DNA of 64,000 nt. Source: Flammeovirgaceae bacterium UBA5585. Lineage in GTDB: Bacteria; Bacteroidota; Bacteroidia; Cytophagales; Cyclobacteriaceae. The stretch spans positions 1 to 64,000 of the forward strand of contig DILT01000015.1 of NCBI GenBank assembly GCA_002425185.1, in the 5' to 3' direction. Every line of letters begins with the position of its first letter. Position 1 is the first letter of the stretch. The notes beneath the pieces were generated by a model. That model made no database searches. It saw only the letters and a program-made list of their open reading frames with translations, and was not told the DNA's origin. This document shows, one piece after another, positions 16,002 to 25,376 of this stretch. Made by a program: the position numbers and the translations under genes.

Positions 16002-18379
16002 GCAACGCTAATTCTGGAAATTCTGATTTTTGGGTGGGTGATGAAAAAACCGCTGAAGGGATCAGCATTGATTTCAAAAGAGTAGGGTATCGCGTTCTGC
16101 GTTTTTGGTATATCGTATTTGGTATACTGAGTATTTCTCTGTCTATTGCTTGGTATAATACACGTTATGCTACACGAATTTTTCCGATCTCAGCTTCTAT
16201 TATTATTCGCGAGCGTGAAGAATTGAGTGGTGGTGAGTTATTGTACAAGAATTCGATTGTTGACCCGTACCGTAATTATCTTAATGAACCCTACATTCTT
16301 CGTTCATTTCCACTCATTCAACGGGTAATAGAAAAGAATAATTTTCATGTTTCTTTTTTGGCAGAAGGGTATGTAGTTTCCAGTGAGATTTACGATCAGT
16401 TGCCTGTTGAATGCTCTGTTATTTCCCCCATAACTTCATCTTCATCCTTTGTCTTTAGTATACTTGATGCAACTCAGTATCAGCTGTCTGCCTCAACTGA
16501 CCCATCGACCCCAAAAGAAAAATTTCCCTTTAATCGTGAAATTGAATTTCAGGGTATTCGGCTGAGAATGGAACGTGTTAGTAACAGAAATACAGAAAAC
16601 TTTATTGGTAAGAATTACAGGTTAGTGATAAACTTACCTGAACGCGTGGCGCAGTCATACTCTTCACGGCTTCAGGTTAGTTGGGCTGAGGTAGGGGCGG
16701 GGGTTATGAACCTTTCTATGTCAGGACCAAATCCTAAAAAGGACACTGATTTTCTCAATGCCTTGGTTGACGAGTATCAACGGTATGATCTGGATAAAAA
16801 GAACATGGCAGCCGAGCGTACAATTGTCTTTATTAACCGTCAGTTGCAGGAAATCAGTGACTCCCTGAAATTGGTATCCTCCATGATACAGAAATTCAAT
16901 CGCGAAAGGTCTGTACATGAAAGTCAATCGCAGGCCCAGGCACTGTTTGAACAACTTTCGGATCTTGAAAAGCAAAAGCTCGAGTTTGATCTCAAGCAGA
17001 AGTATTATAACTATATTGAACAATACTTGGCGAGTCCTGATTCACTGGATCAAATATTACTGCCTGCTGCCATGGGTATTAGTGACCCAATACTGACAGG
17101 CATAGTCACGCGAATGATTGACTTGCAGGCTTTGGTGCGCTTAAACCGCCCCAAGACGCAAGCCGAAAACCCGCTCTATCAAAATTCAATTCGCCAGATT
17201 CAAAGTGCTCAGCGGGATATTCTGGAAGGCATCCGAACTCAACGGGCAGCAGACGGAATTCGTTATACCTCTCTAAAAAATCAAATTAACTTACTGGAAA
17301 AGCAATTGCGACTCCTACCCGTTACTGAGCAGGAGAGGATGGAAATAAACAGAAACTATACATTGCTAGAGAATCTTTATGTTTTTCTTCTCCAGAAGCA
17401 ATCCGAGGCAGCCATTTCGAAGGCTGCTAACACTTCAGATATTCTGCCTGTCAATCCGCCCGTAATGGGAGGAGCCACGTCACCTAAACCTTTTCAGAAT
17501 TATTTGATTGCAACAGTGATCGGTTTATTAATTCCACTAGTCCTTTTTGTACTAATGGAATTTATAAATAACAAAGTTCAATCAAAAGAAGATGTAAACA
17601 GATATACCACGATACCCTTTATTGGTGGCGTAGGGCATAACGAAACTGGTCTGAGCTTGGTGGTTAAAGGAAAGCCTAAATCTGGTATTTCGGAATCCTT
17701 TCGTGCACTCCGCTCAAATCTTAATTTCTTTGTTCAAAATCAAACGGGTAAAGTTTTTATGATTACCAGTTCGATCAGCGGTGAAGGAAAGACTTTCACC
17801 ACTATTAACCTGGCCTCTGTATTTGCCCTTTCTGGACGCAAAACATTAATTGTTGGGGCTGACATGAGACGGCCCAAAATTTTTTCCGATTTAGGACTTC
17901 GGAACGATAGGGGTTTAAGTACGTATCTTTCCGGAATTCATAACCTGGAGGACATTGTTCAAACCACTGAAATCGAAAATCTTTACCTAGTATCGGGTGG
18001 CCCTGTTCCGCCCAACCCTTCCGAATTACTCATGACAGATCGTTTAACGACTTTCAAGAATGAAACGTTAAAGCAATTCGACTATATAATATTCGACACG
18101 CCACCGTTAGCCCTTGTAACCGATGCATTTGTGATTTCTAACCAGGTAGATCACACCGTGTTTGTTGTTCGGCAAAATTATACTCCGCGTGATTTCCTGA
18201 AATCAATTCAGGATTATTATGCAGAGGGTAAATTAAAAAACATGAGTGTTCTGCTAAATGATATTGTAAAATCAGGACTTGGCTACGGCTATGGATACGG
18301 TTATCAATACGGATATTCCTATCAATACGGGTACGGTATTCGTAAACGGAAAAACGGAAATGGTTATTACGAAGAGTAG
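15998..18379 (+). CDS. Wzc-like polysaccharide copolymerase with bacterial tyrosine kinase domain
   Basis: A 793-residue inner-membrane protein. An N-terminal Wzz region has a membrane segment at about 30-50, a long periplasmic part includes coiled-coil stretches (about 260-480), and a second membrane segment lies at about 505-525. The cytoplasmic BY-kinase has Walker A SISGEGKT near 590, Walker A' LIVGADMRRPK and Walker B DYIIFDTPP. The last 34 residues hold 11 tyrosines, mostly in YG pairs, which is the autophosphorylation cluster. Phosphorylation cycles of such proteins control chain length and export. It starts at GTG 15998, coupled to the OPX gene. Confidence 0.93.
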   Translation: MSNANSGNSDFWVGDEKTAEGISIDFKRVGYRVLRFWYIVFGILSISLSIAWYNTRYATRIFPISASIIIREREELSGGELLYKNSIVDPYRNYLNEPYILRSFPLIQRVIEKNNFHVSFLAEGYVVSSEIYDQLPVECSVISPITSSSSFVFSILDATQYQLSASTDPSTPKEKFPFNREIEFQGIRLRMERVSNRNTENFIGKNYRLVINLPERVAQSYSSRLQVSWAEVGAGVMNLSMSGPNPKKDTDFLNALVDEYQRYDLDKKNMAAERTIVFINRQLQEISDSLKLVSSMIQKFNRERSVHESQSQAQALFEQLSDLEKQKLEFDLKQKYYNYIEQYLASPDSLDQILLPAAMGISDPILTGIVTRMIDLQALVRLNRPKTQAENPLYQNSIRQIQSAQRDILEGIRTQRAADGIRYTSLKNQINLLEKQLRLLPVTEQERMEINRNYTLLENLYVFLLQKQSEAAISKAANTSDILPVNPPVMGGATSPKPFQNYLIATVIGLLIPLVLFVLMEFINNKVQSKEDVNRYTTIPFIGGVGHNETGLSLVVKGKPKSGISESFRALRSNLNFFVQNQTGKVFMITSSISGEGKTFTTINLASVFALSGRKTLIVGADMRRPKIFSDLGLRNDRGLSTYLSGIHNLEDIVQTTEIENLYLVSGGPVPPNPSELLMTDRLTTFKNETLKQFDYIIFDTPPLALVTDAFVISNQVDHTVFVVRQNYTPRDFLKSIQDYYAEGKLKNMSVLLNDIVKSGLGYGYGYGYQYGYSYQYGYGIRKRKNGNGYYEE

Positions 18380-19204
18380 ATGCTGGTTCAGGAGACTATT
18401 ATTAAAAAAAAATCGGGTTGGATTGCTGTAGACTGGCGTGAGCTTTTTAGATATAAGGATTTATTATGGTTTCTTACCGTCCGCAGCATTAAAGCCAAGT
18501 ATGCTCAATCGATATTGGGTGTGAGTTGGGCAGTTATTCAGCCGTTGTTTTCCACGTTGGTGTACACCATTGTATTCGGTAACTTGGCTCGCATTGATTC
18601 AAATGGGGTACCGTATTTTTTATTTAGTTTGGTAGCTCTGGTCCCGTGGACTTTTTTCTCTAATACACTTAATGAGTCAGCCAATAGTTTAATTACCAAC
18701 GCCAACCTGGTAACCAAAGTATATTTTCCACGCTTGGTTTTACCGCTGTCTTCGGTATTTTCCAAAGGCATCGATTTTCTGATTGGTTTTATGTTGCTTG
18801 TTGTTGTTCTTATAATCAATAAACAATCGCCCGACTACAATCTTATTTGGCTTCCCTGGCTGTTGGTAGTTTTATTAATGACTTCGCTGGGAACCGGCAT
18901 GTTATTGTCTGCGCTGGCAGTACAATATCGTGATGTTAAGTATGCCCTAACATTTTTAGTTCAGTTGCTCATGTATGCTGCACCGGTAGTTTATCCAACA
19001 ACGAATGTCCCGGAGGTATATCGTATGTGGTATGCACTAAACCCTATGGTTGGGGTTATTGAGGGCTTTCGCTCTATTTTTTTACAAACCATGCCATTTC
19101 CCTATACCTGGGTAATATTTGGCAGTACTGTTTCAGTCATTCTTTTTTTTAGTGGATTGTTCTTTTTTCGAAAAATGGAGCGCATATTCTCTGATGTGGC
19201 CTAA
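18380..19204 (+). CDS. ABC-2 type polysaccharide exporter permease (Wzm-like)
   Basis: A 274-residue membrane protein with six predicted membrane segments. The cytoplasmic start contains ELFRYKDLLWFLTVRSIKAKYAQSILGVSW, the hallmark region of Wzm/TagG-type permeases (quoted here as overlapping parts: ELFRYKDLLWFLTVR and KAKYAQSILGVSW). AVQYRDVKYALTFLVQ and the late YALNPMVGVIEGFR motif also fit. It begins right after the tyrosine-kinase stop and is followed by its ATPase. The pair would move a lipid-linked glycan across the inner membrane. Confidence 0.92.
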   Translation: MLVQETIIKKKSGWIAVDWRELFRYKDLLWFLTVRSIKAKYAQSILGVSWAVIQPLFSTLVYTIVFGNLARIDSNGVPYFLFSLVALVPWTFFSNTLNESANSLITNANLVTKVYFPRLVLPLSSVFSKGIDFLIGFMLLVVVLIINKQSPDYNLIWLPWLLVVLLMTSLGTGMLLSALAVQYRDVKYALTFLVQLLMYAAPVVYPTTNVPEVYRMWYALNPMVGVIEGFRSIFLQTMPFPYTWVIFGSTVSVILFFSGLFFFRKMERIFSDVA

Positions 19205-19223
19205 CATTGTTCAATTTTAAGTT

Positions 19224-20507
19224 TTGAGAAAAGTTATTGATGTTAATGGTTTAGGCAAAAAGTACCGACTTGGCCAACAAGACCGAAAACATGAAACTTT
19301 TGCGGCCTCGCTTTGGCATGGACTTACGGCACCGATTCGAAACTTTAAGCGTATACGTAATCTATCCTCGCTTGAACGGGAGAGTGATTCAGTTTTCTGG
19401 GCATTAAAAGATGTTTCCTTTAATGTGGAACAAGGTCAGGTATTGGGCATTATTGGGCACAATGGTGCTGGCAAGAGCACATTGTTAAAAATACTGAGTC
19501 AGATTACAGAACCGAGTGAAGGGGAGGTGATATTAAAAGGACGGGTAGCATCCTTGCTGGAAGTGGGTACAGGTTTTCATCCCGAATTGTCCGGGCGCGA
19601 CAATGTATATATGAACGGCACTATCCTGGGCATGACAAAGAAGGAAATCGATCGGAAGTTCGATGAAATTGTGGATTTTAGTGGTGTTGAAAAACATATC
19701 GATACACCTGTAAAATTCTATTCCAGTGGCATGAAAGTGCGTCTTGGTTTTGCGGTTGCCGCGCATCTGGAGCCAGAGATTCTTATTGTAGACGAAGTAC
19801 TGGCTGTAGGTGATTTAGGCTTTCAGCGTAAATGTCTTAGTAAGATGGGTGAGGTGGCTGAAGATGGCCGCACTATTTTATTTGTTAGTCATAATATAGC
19901 CGCTGTGCAGGCATTATGTACTCATGGATTAATGTTGCACAACGGTCAGGTAGTCTATCAAGGCTTGGTTTCTGAAACTACCCGCCACTATTTAGCTGAG
20001 TTTGAAAGTGAGACAGGTGATTTTTTATCAGGAATTATTCCAAGACAAGGATTGGGAAAAGTGCGTATAACTTCATTTGAAGTTGAGAATGTAAATGGAG
20101 AATCATTAGTAAGTACAAATTCCGGAGCTGATATTTTCTTTGCCTTTCAGCTCACGAAAGACGGTAATGATGCTATGGATGAGGTTGATATAGGTTTTTC
20201 GATTCACTCTACAGAGGATGATGGTCTCCTAACGATTTTATATAGTTCTTATATGGGTAGGGTTTTTAATTTAACTGACCCAATAACTACGATTCAATGT
20301 GAAATTAAAAGTCTTCCCTTACCGGAAGGCAAATATTTAGTAAAAGCTCAGGTTATGCAAAGGGGTGATGTATTGGATTTTCCAACAAAGGGAGTGGGTT
20401 ACCTGGAGGTTATAGACGGAGATTTTTATGGAACCGGTATGAAAAGCACACGTCTAACCCGAAGTAAACCTGATTTTTTAATTACTGGAAACTGGAAACA
20501 GCTATGA
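19224..20507 (+). CDS. Polysaccharide ABC exporter ATPase with C-terminal glycan-binding domain (Wzt-like)
   Basis: A 427-residue protein starting at TTG 19224. The ATPase part (about 1-260) has Walker A GHNGAGKST, the FYSSGMKVRLGFAVA signature and Walker B ILIVDEVLAVGD. The Wzt hallmark LLEVGTGFHPELSGRDN is present. Residues about 280-425 form a separate beta-rich domain of the Wzt_C type, which in known systems reads the modified end of the finished chain. That implies a chain-end signal here; several methyltransferases follow in the operon. The stop overlaps the next ATG by 4 bases (ATGA). Confidence 0.92.
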   Translation: MRKVIDVNGLGKKYRLGQQDRKHETFAASLWHGLTAPIRNFKRIRNLSSLERESDSVFWALKDVSFNVEQGQVLGIIGHNGAGKSTLLKILSQITEPSEGEVILKGRVASLLEVGTGFHPELSGRDNVYMNGTILGMTKKEIDRKFDEIVDFSGVEKHIDTPVKFYSSGMKVRLGFAVAAHLEPEILIVDEVLAVGDLGFQRKCLSKMGEVAEDGRTILFVSHNIAAVQALCTHGLMLHNGQVVYQGLVSETTRHYLAEFESETGDFLSGIIPRQGLGKVRITSFEVENVNGESLVSTNSGADIFFAFQLTKDGNDAMDEVDIGFSIHSTEDDGLLTILYSSYMGRVFNLTDPITTIQCEIKSLPLPEGKYLVKAQVMQRGDVLDFPTKGVGYLEVIDGDFYGTGMKSTRLTRSKPDFLITGNWKQL

Positions 20508-21136
20508 GTATTAAAAGTAAAATTAAAAAGGTATCCCAACGCTGGCGTGATAGATGGGATCGTGATCTGCATGACTTTGAAAAAGTATATCCTTTAATCA
20601 AACCGATACCTGGCTTTTTGAAATCACCCCAGCAGGAGCGTTGGTTTTTCAAAACAGCCCGTAAAGCACCTGAGAATGCTGTAATTGTTGAGATAGGTTC
20701 ATTTCAAGGGCGTAGTACAGTGAGTTTTGGTTTAGGTTGTCTGGGCTCAACCAAGCATATTTATGCCATTGATTTGTTTGAAGGCGATAATGATATGTAT
20801 GGATCAGGTGAGTTTCAAGATCGGTTTATCCAACATGTGAGGTCCTGCGGAGTGGAGGCTCATGTAACACCTATCAAACAACATTCGCTACAAGTAGCGG
20901 CAACATGGAATAAGCCCATTGATGTATTATTTATTGACGGCTCTCATGAATATCAGGATGTTAAAGCTGACTTTGAATCATTTTATCCACATGTGAAGAA
21001 AGGTGGTATTATTGCATTTCATGATATCAAAGGGAAGTGGGATGGGGTGATTCGGTTTTGGGCTGAAGTGCAGCGGAGCGGGCTGATGACTGATTTTGGT
21101 GCGGTTAGTAGTTTGGGTTTCGGAATCAAGAAATAA
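20504..21136 (+). CDS. Class I SAM-dependent methyltransferase (Methyltransf_24 type)
   Basis: A 210-residue protein. The SAM-binding motif I reads VIVEIGSFQGRSTVSFG, motif II IYAIDLFEGDND, and DVLFIDGSHEYQDVKADFESF with GGIIAFHDI matches the Methyltransf_24 family seen in polysaccharide loci. The acceptor is unknown; sugar O-methylation or chain-end methylation is possible because it is coupled to the Wzt-like gene by a 4-base overlap. Confidence 0.82.
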   Translation: MSIKSKIKKVSQRWRDRWDRDLHDFEKVYPLIKPIPGFLKSPQQERWFFKTARKAPENAVIVEIGSFQGRSTVSFGLGCLGSTKHIYAIDLFEGDNDMYGSGEFQDRFIQHVRSCGVEAHVTPIKQHSLQVAATWNKPIDVLFIDGSHEYQDVKADFESFYPHVKKGGIIAFHDIKGKWDGVIRFWAEVQRSGLMTDFGAVSSLGFGIKK

Positions 21137-22066
21137 ATGGTGGCACCACGGGTTTCAGTGCTGATGCCGGTGTACAACGGCATGCCATATTTGGCACAGG
21201 CTGTGGAGAGCATACTCACTCAATCATTCCGCGATTTTGAATTCATTATTGTAGATGATTGTTCGAATGACGATACGATAATGTATCTACGATCGATTAC
21301 TGATAAACGAATGGTCGTGTTACCATTGCCAGAAAATAGAGGCGTAACAGGTGCCTTGCAAGAAGGAATGAGGCACGTAAAAGGTAAATATGTAGCCCGA
21401 TTAGATGCGGATGACGTGGCAAAACCCAATCGCTTACAAATTCAGGTCGACTATCTGGAAAACAATCCAAGTATAGGCCTGCTGGGGAGCAGCCTGGAAC
21501 TTATTGACGCGGACGGTAATTTTTTAAAGCATGTTAATCTGACCAGAAATGACATCGAAATTCGCTGGAGATTTTTAGTTAAGAATCCTTTTTTTCACTC
21601 CACCGTAATGTTTCGGTACGATCTCGTTAAGCAAAATCGTCTGGGTTATTCTCGCAAACATGGTGAAGATTACCAACTATGGGTGGATTTACTGAAATTC
21701 TGCAAAGGGGCAATTTTGCGCGATGAGCTAATTCAATATCGTTCACATGCACAAAGTTGGACCTACACAAAAATGGCACAGCAACAAACAGCATTTGATG
21801 AAATTAACGGGGCTGTGCTTGAACAATACCTGCCGGGCATAACAAGTAAGGTTGAGATAAGAAAATTTGTTTCGTGGATGCGCAATCCTGAAATCCGAAA
21901 CGAAGGAGGGACCCTATTTTGGGATACATACAGGTTGTTGGTAAACGCATTTGCCAGTATAGAAGTTGAACCCAGCGCACGAAAGCACTTTGTTAAAAAT
22001 AAGCTAAATCTCATCCAAGGAAATTCTGTTTGGATTCGACTAAAGTCTTTAATGAAATCAAGGTAA
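21137..22066 (+). CDS. Family 2 glycosyltransferase
   Basis: A 309-residue GT-A enzyme. The N-terminus PRVSVLMPVYNGMPYLAQAV and IIVDDCSNDDT bind the nucleotide; ARLDADDVAKPNRL carries the D-x-D metal motif; HGEDYQLWVDLLKF is the acceptor-side ED motif. It probably adds one sugar to the lipid-linked repeat on the cytoplasmic face of the membrane. Donor and linkage cannot be read. The start directly follows the methyltransferase stop. Confidence 0.9.
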   Translation: MVAPRVSVLMPVYNGMPYLAQAVESILTQSFRDFEFIIVDDCSNDDTIMYLRSITDKRMVVLPLPENRGVTGALQEGMRHVKGKYVARLDADDVAKPNRLQIQVDYLENNPSIGLLGSSLELIDADGNFLKHVNLTRNDIEIRWRFLVKNPFFHSTVMFRYDLVKQNRLGYSRKHGEDYQLWVDLLKFCKGAILRDELIQYRSHAQSWTYTKMAQQQTAFDEINGAVLEQYLPGITSKVEIRKFVSWMRNPEIRNEGGTLFWDTYRLLVNAFASIEVEPSARKHFVKNKLNLIQGNSVWIRLKSLMKSR

Positions 22067-23049
22067 TGAGTAAAGAAGCAGAGGAAGTAAGCTTCTACCA
22101 GGTTGATTCACATACCAGCCTGGAGTTTGACAGTCGCTATTCAAAAGGATATATGACGGCTCCGCGGGTAGTTGAGCGGAAGCGAATTTCTGAAGTATTG
22201 AAAAAAATTGCCCAGCTTTCCGATAAGGGCGTTGCCCTCGATTTTGGGTGTGGAAAAGGCGACTTTACTATACTTCTAAAGCAACTGCTCCCCGGCTGGC
22301 GAGTGGTTGGTCTCGATATCAGTGCAGTGGCTATACAAAAGGCAAGAGAATTATACCCGCAGTTGGAATTTCACTTGTTAAATGAATTTCAGCCCGATAA
22401 CCTGAAGTTTGACCTGATTTTCTCTCATCATGTATTAGAATATGTTCCCGATTTAGACTACGTCTTGTCTAAGTTTGAATCTTGGAGTTCTAAGAATGCC
22501 ATTATGCTTCATGTTATTCCCTGTGGAAATTATGCAGGTTTAGAATATCGAATTGCTTCTTTGGTAAATGGAGTAAATACTGAAAATGGATTGTATTTTT
22601 TTGAGCACACTGCCCATAAGAAGCGATACAGCGATAATGAATTTATACAGGCGGCCACAGCAAATGGGTTTGCCCACCGCGGAAGTTGGTTTGTTGATCA
22701 GTACTGGGGTGCAGTGGAGTGGATTACCCGATCAAACCGAACTTTCCTGAATTTCATTACTCCGTTGCATAAAGCAATTTCAACAGGGGCCTTTTTGCGT
22801 ATCCTCCTTACTCGGTTGTTTTTCTACTTTCTTTTTATGGCACGGTATTCCTACTTTAATTTTAACAGAGCCAGACGAAAAGCGAGTTGGAATGTGGGCC
22901 GAAAAATTTTATTTCTTGGCGTAGCATGTATGTACATTCCGTCTATGTTCTTTAACTACCTATTACTTTTTGTTGTGGATATAGAGTGGAAGCTGAGTAA
23001 TCAAAGCAGGGGCGGAGGGAAGATGTATTTATTTTTTACCAGGGGCTAG
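22066..23049 (+). CDS. Class I SAM-dependent methyltransferase with hydrophobic C-terminal region
   Basis: About 327 residues from ATG 22066, which overlaps the upstream stop as TAATG. An upstream GTG/ATG extension would lie inside the glycosyltransferase and is rejected. Motif I is ALDFGCGKGDFT, followed by VVGLDISAVAIQKARELYP and DLIFSHHVLEYVPD. The C-terminal third (about residues 230-320) is strongly hydrophobic and basic, including FFYFLFMARYSYF and FLGVACMYIPSMFF. This suggests membrane association, which is unusual for soluble methyltransferases. The substrate is unknown. Confidence 0.8.
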   Translation: MSKEAEEVSFYQVDSHTSLEFDSRYSKGYMTAPRVVERKRISEVLKKIAQLSDKGVALDFGCGKGDFTILLKQLLPGWRVVGLDISAVAIQKARELYPQLEFHLLNEFQPDNLKFDLIFSHHVLEYVPDLDYVLSKFESWSSKNAIMLHVIPCGNYAGLEYRIASLVNGVNTENGLYFFEHTAHKKRYSDNEFIQAATANGFAHRGSWFVDQYWGAVEWITRSNRTFLNFITPLHKAISTGAFLRILLTRLFFYFLFMARYSYFNFNRARRKASWNVGRKILFLGVACMYIPSMFFNYLLLFVVDIEWKLSNQSRGGGKMYLFFTRG

Positions 23050-24444
23050 TTGAAAGTTATTCACATCAATAAAAGCGACATTCGCGGTGGAGCTGCCAGG
23101 TTTGCATTTGCCCTGCACCAGGGCCTCCTCAAACAAAATGTTTCATCGCAAATTCTAGTAGACAAAAAGTATTCCTCGTTCAAGGAAGTTATTGCCCTTG
23201 AAAACGATAACTACAGAGGACTGTGGTTTAAACTGTTTAATGGCCTGGCCAAGTTCTTCCTGACAAGAAAATTCAGAGGTTCCTGGATGTTTTTTAAAAT
23301 ATGCAGAAGCCTGAGTATTCCAGTAAAGCAACTATTTGACGTGCTGGGCATCGACTATTTTAATTATCCGGGACTTAAGGCAAAACTGCCGCAGCTTGTA
23401 AACCCGGCCAATACCATTATTCAAGTTTATGTGGCCCATGGAAACTATTTGGATTTACGGTATATACGCACCTTAAGCAAGAGTAATATTGTGGTATTTC
23501 GTATGCCCGATGCGTGGCTGCTGAGTGGCCATTGCGCTCATTCGTTTGAGTGCGAGAAATGGAAAACAGGTTGCGGAAGTTGTCCTGATTTAACCATTCC
23601 ACCCAAGGTTAGTCGTGATGCCACAGCATTTAACTGGAAAAGAAAGGCTGAACTGTATAAAGAAAGCAGACTACACATTGTAACGCCAAGCCATTGGTTG
23701 ATGAATAAGGTGAAACAATCCATGCTTCTGCGGGGCGCTGTAAGCCTGAATGTTATCCCCAATGGGGTGGATACCGAAATTTTTACACCCGGGTCGCAAG
23801 CAGCTTCCAGAAAACTTTTAGGCATCGATACGGAAGTAACTGTTTTATTGTTTTCTGCAAACGGAATTAAAAGGAATAGATGGAAAGATTTTGGTCAGAT
23901 TAAGGAAATATTGCACCGGCTCAGTGCTTTTAAGTTCGAAAGGCAAATCGAATTTATAGGATTAGGTGATAGCGGAGAAACTGAACTAATAGGCGGAAGC
24001 AAAGTGCGGTATATAAAGTACCAGGAGGACACCGATGTGCTTGTGCATTATTACAGATCGGCAGATATATACATTCATCCAACAAAAGCAGATAGTTTTC
24101 CAAATTCTGTTTTGGAGGCACTGGCATGCGGAACGCTTGTTATCGCCAATGCCGTGGGAGGCATACCCGAGCAAATTAAACCCCTTGCTGCCGAATGCTA
24201 CGGAGGGAAAAAGAGTGATTGGGAAGAGTTTGATGCAGAGAATGCTACGGGAATACTTGTGCTTCCGGGTGACTCCACCAGTTTTACGAAGGCAATAAAG
24301 TTTTTAATTACTAACCAACATATTCAGATTCAAATGGGAAAGAATGCGAGAAGCGATGCTTCTGTTAGATTTTCGCAACACCGGGTTACAAATGAGTATC
24401 TGAAATTGTATCGTGAACTAAGTATTAATCAGCAAAAAAATTAA
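23050..24444 (+). CDS. Family 4 glycosyltransferase (WcaC-like)
   Basis: A 464-residue GT-B enzyme starting at TTG 23050. The N-terminus reads KVIHINKSDIRGGAARFAFA, as in colanic-acid WcaC-type proteins. A cysteine-rich stretch near 155-180 (SGHCAHSFECEKWKTGCGSC) is a familiar feature of this subgroup, possibly metal-binding. VIPNGVDTEIF and the late block IYIHPTKADSFPNSVLEALACG hold the E-x7-E region of GT4. The next gene overlaps as TAATG. Confidence 0.9.
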   Translation: MKVIHINKSDIRGGAARFAFALHQGLLKQNVSSQILVDKKYSSFKEVIALENDNYRGLWFKLFNGLAKFFLTRKFRGSWMFFKICRSLSIPVKQLFDVLGIDYFNYPGLKAKLPQLVNPANTIIQVYVAHGNYLDLRYIRTLSKSNIVVFRMPDAWLLSGHCAHSFECEKWKTGCGSCPDLTIPPKVSRDATAFNWKRKAELYKESRLHIVTPSHWLMNKVKQSMLLRGAVSLNVIPNGVDTEIFTPGSQAASRKLLGIDTEVTVLLFSANGIKRNRWKDFGQIKEILHRLSAFKFERQIEFIGLGDSGETELIGGSKVRYIKYQEDTDVLVHYYRSADIYIHPTKADSFPNSVLEALACGTLVIANAVGGIPEQIKPLAAECYGGKKSDWEEFDAENATGILVLPGDSTSFTKAIKFLITNQHIQIQMGKNARSDASVRFSQHRVTNEYLKLYRELSINQQKN

Positions 24445-25376
24445 TGGAATCAATTGCGGGCAACAGCCTCTGGATGTGGCAGGACAACAAAAATCAGTTT
24501 CAACCCACTATGCCGGATGGTAAACCCTGGCCCAAAATTTCCATAGTTACACCTTCCTATAATCAGGGGCACTATATCGAAGAAACCATCCGCTCCGTGA
24601 TCATGCAGGGCTATCCGAATTTGGAGTACATCGTGATTGACGGAGGCAGTACAGATGATACTGTCAATATAATCAAGAAGTATGAGTCCAACATCACCTA
24701 TTGGGTTAGCGAAAAAGATAATGGACAAACCCATGCCATTAATAAAGGTTTTGAAAAAGCCACTGGAGATATTCTGGCCTACCTGAATAGCGATGATGTG
24801 TACATGCCTTATACATTTAGATTAGTGGCTGAATTGTTTGCGAAGTTTAAGTTGAACTGGTTAACAGGTTTGCGTTCTCACCTTGTTGACAAGGAAGTAA
24901 TTGCTCCGTTGCCTACGGCTACCACAAAATTTAATTCCTATTTGTATCAAAAGGGTTTTCATGTACCTTGGGTATTGGGTTGGAATCAACAGCCCTCTAC
25001 ATTCTGGAGTAGTTCATTATTTGCAAGTGCAGGACGAAATTTCGATGAGACTATGCAGTGTTCGTTTGATGTAGACATGTGGATTCGATTTTCGAGATAC
25101 GATGATTTGGTGTATGTACGATCGGTATTAGCTATGATGCGCCAACATGCTGATCAGAAAAGCCGCACTCTTCGCCTGGACTTTAAAGAAATTGAAGGAG
25201 CGGCTCGTAAGTATAAATTCTTTCCACTTTGGTATAGAAAGTTTTTAAAACTAATCTCGAAGTTTTTTATACTTCGAAAATTGGTTCGAACTATTTTGGG
25301 GAGCCCAAAATATAGACAGATAGATTGGGATCCCCTACAAGCAGAATGGAGATTGGTGCGCAAACAGGTTTTTTAG
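24444..25376 (+). CDS. Family 2 glycosyltransferase
   Basis: A 310-residue GT-A enzyme. PKISIVTPSYNQGHYIEETI, EYIVIDGGSTDDT and ILAYLNSDDVYMPYTF (D-x-D-like SDD) are visible, followed by SFDVDMWIRFSRY. The opening (MWQDNKNQFQPTMPDGKPWP) is a typical N-terminal extension of WcaA-type enzymes. It was called from motifs; sugar and linkage are unknown. Confidence 0.9.
   Translation: MESIAGNSLWMWQDNKNQFQPTMPDGKPWPKISIVTPSYNQGHYIEETIRSVIMQGYPNLEYIVIDGGSTDDTVNIIKKYESNITYWVSEKDNGQTHAINKGFEKATGDILAYLNSDDVYMPYTFRLVAELFAKFKLNWLTGLRSHLVDKEVIAPLPTATTKFNSYLYQKGFHVPWVLGWNQQPSTFWSSSLFASAGRNFDETMQCSFDVDMWIRFSRYDDLVYVRSVLAMMRQHADQKSRTLRLDFKEIEGAARKYKFFPLWYRKFLKLISKFFILRKLVRTILGSPKYRQIDWDPLQAEWRLVRKQVF

Noticed and set aside
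18283..18345. Short tandem repeat as a CRISPR-like or satellite array
   Set aside because: It is the in-frame Tyr-Gly tail of the tyrosine kinase, not a spaced repeat array.
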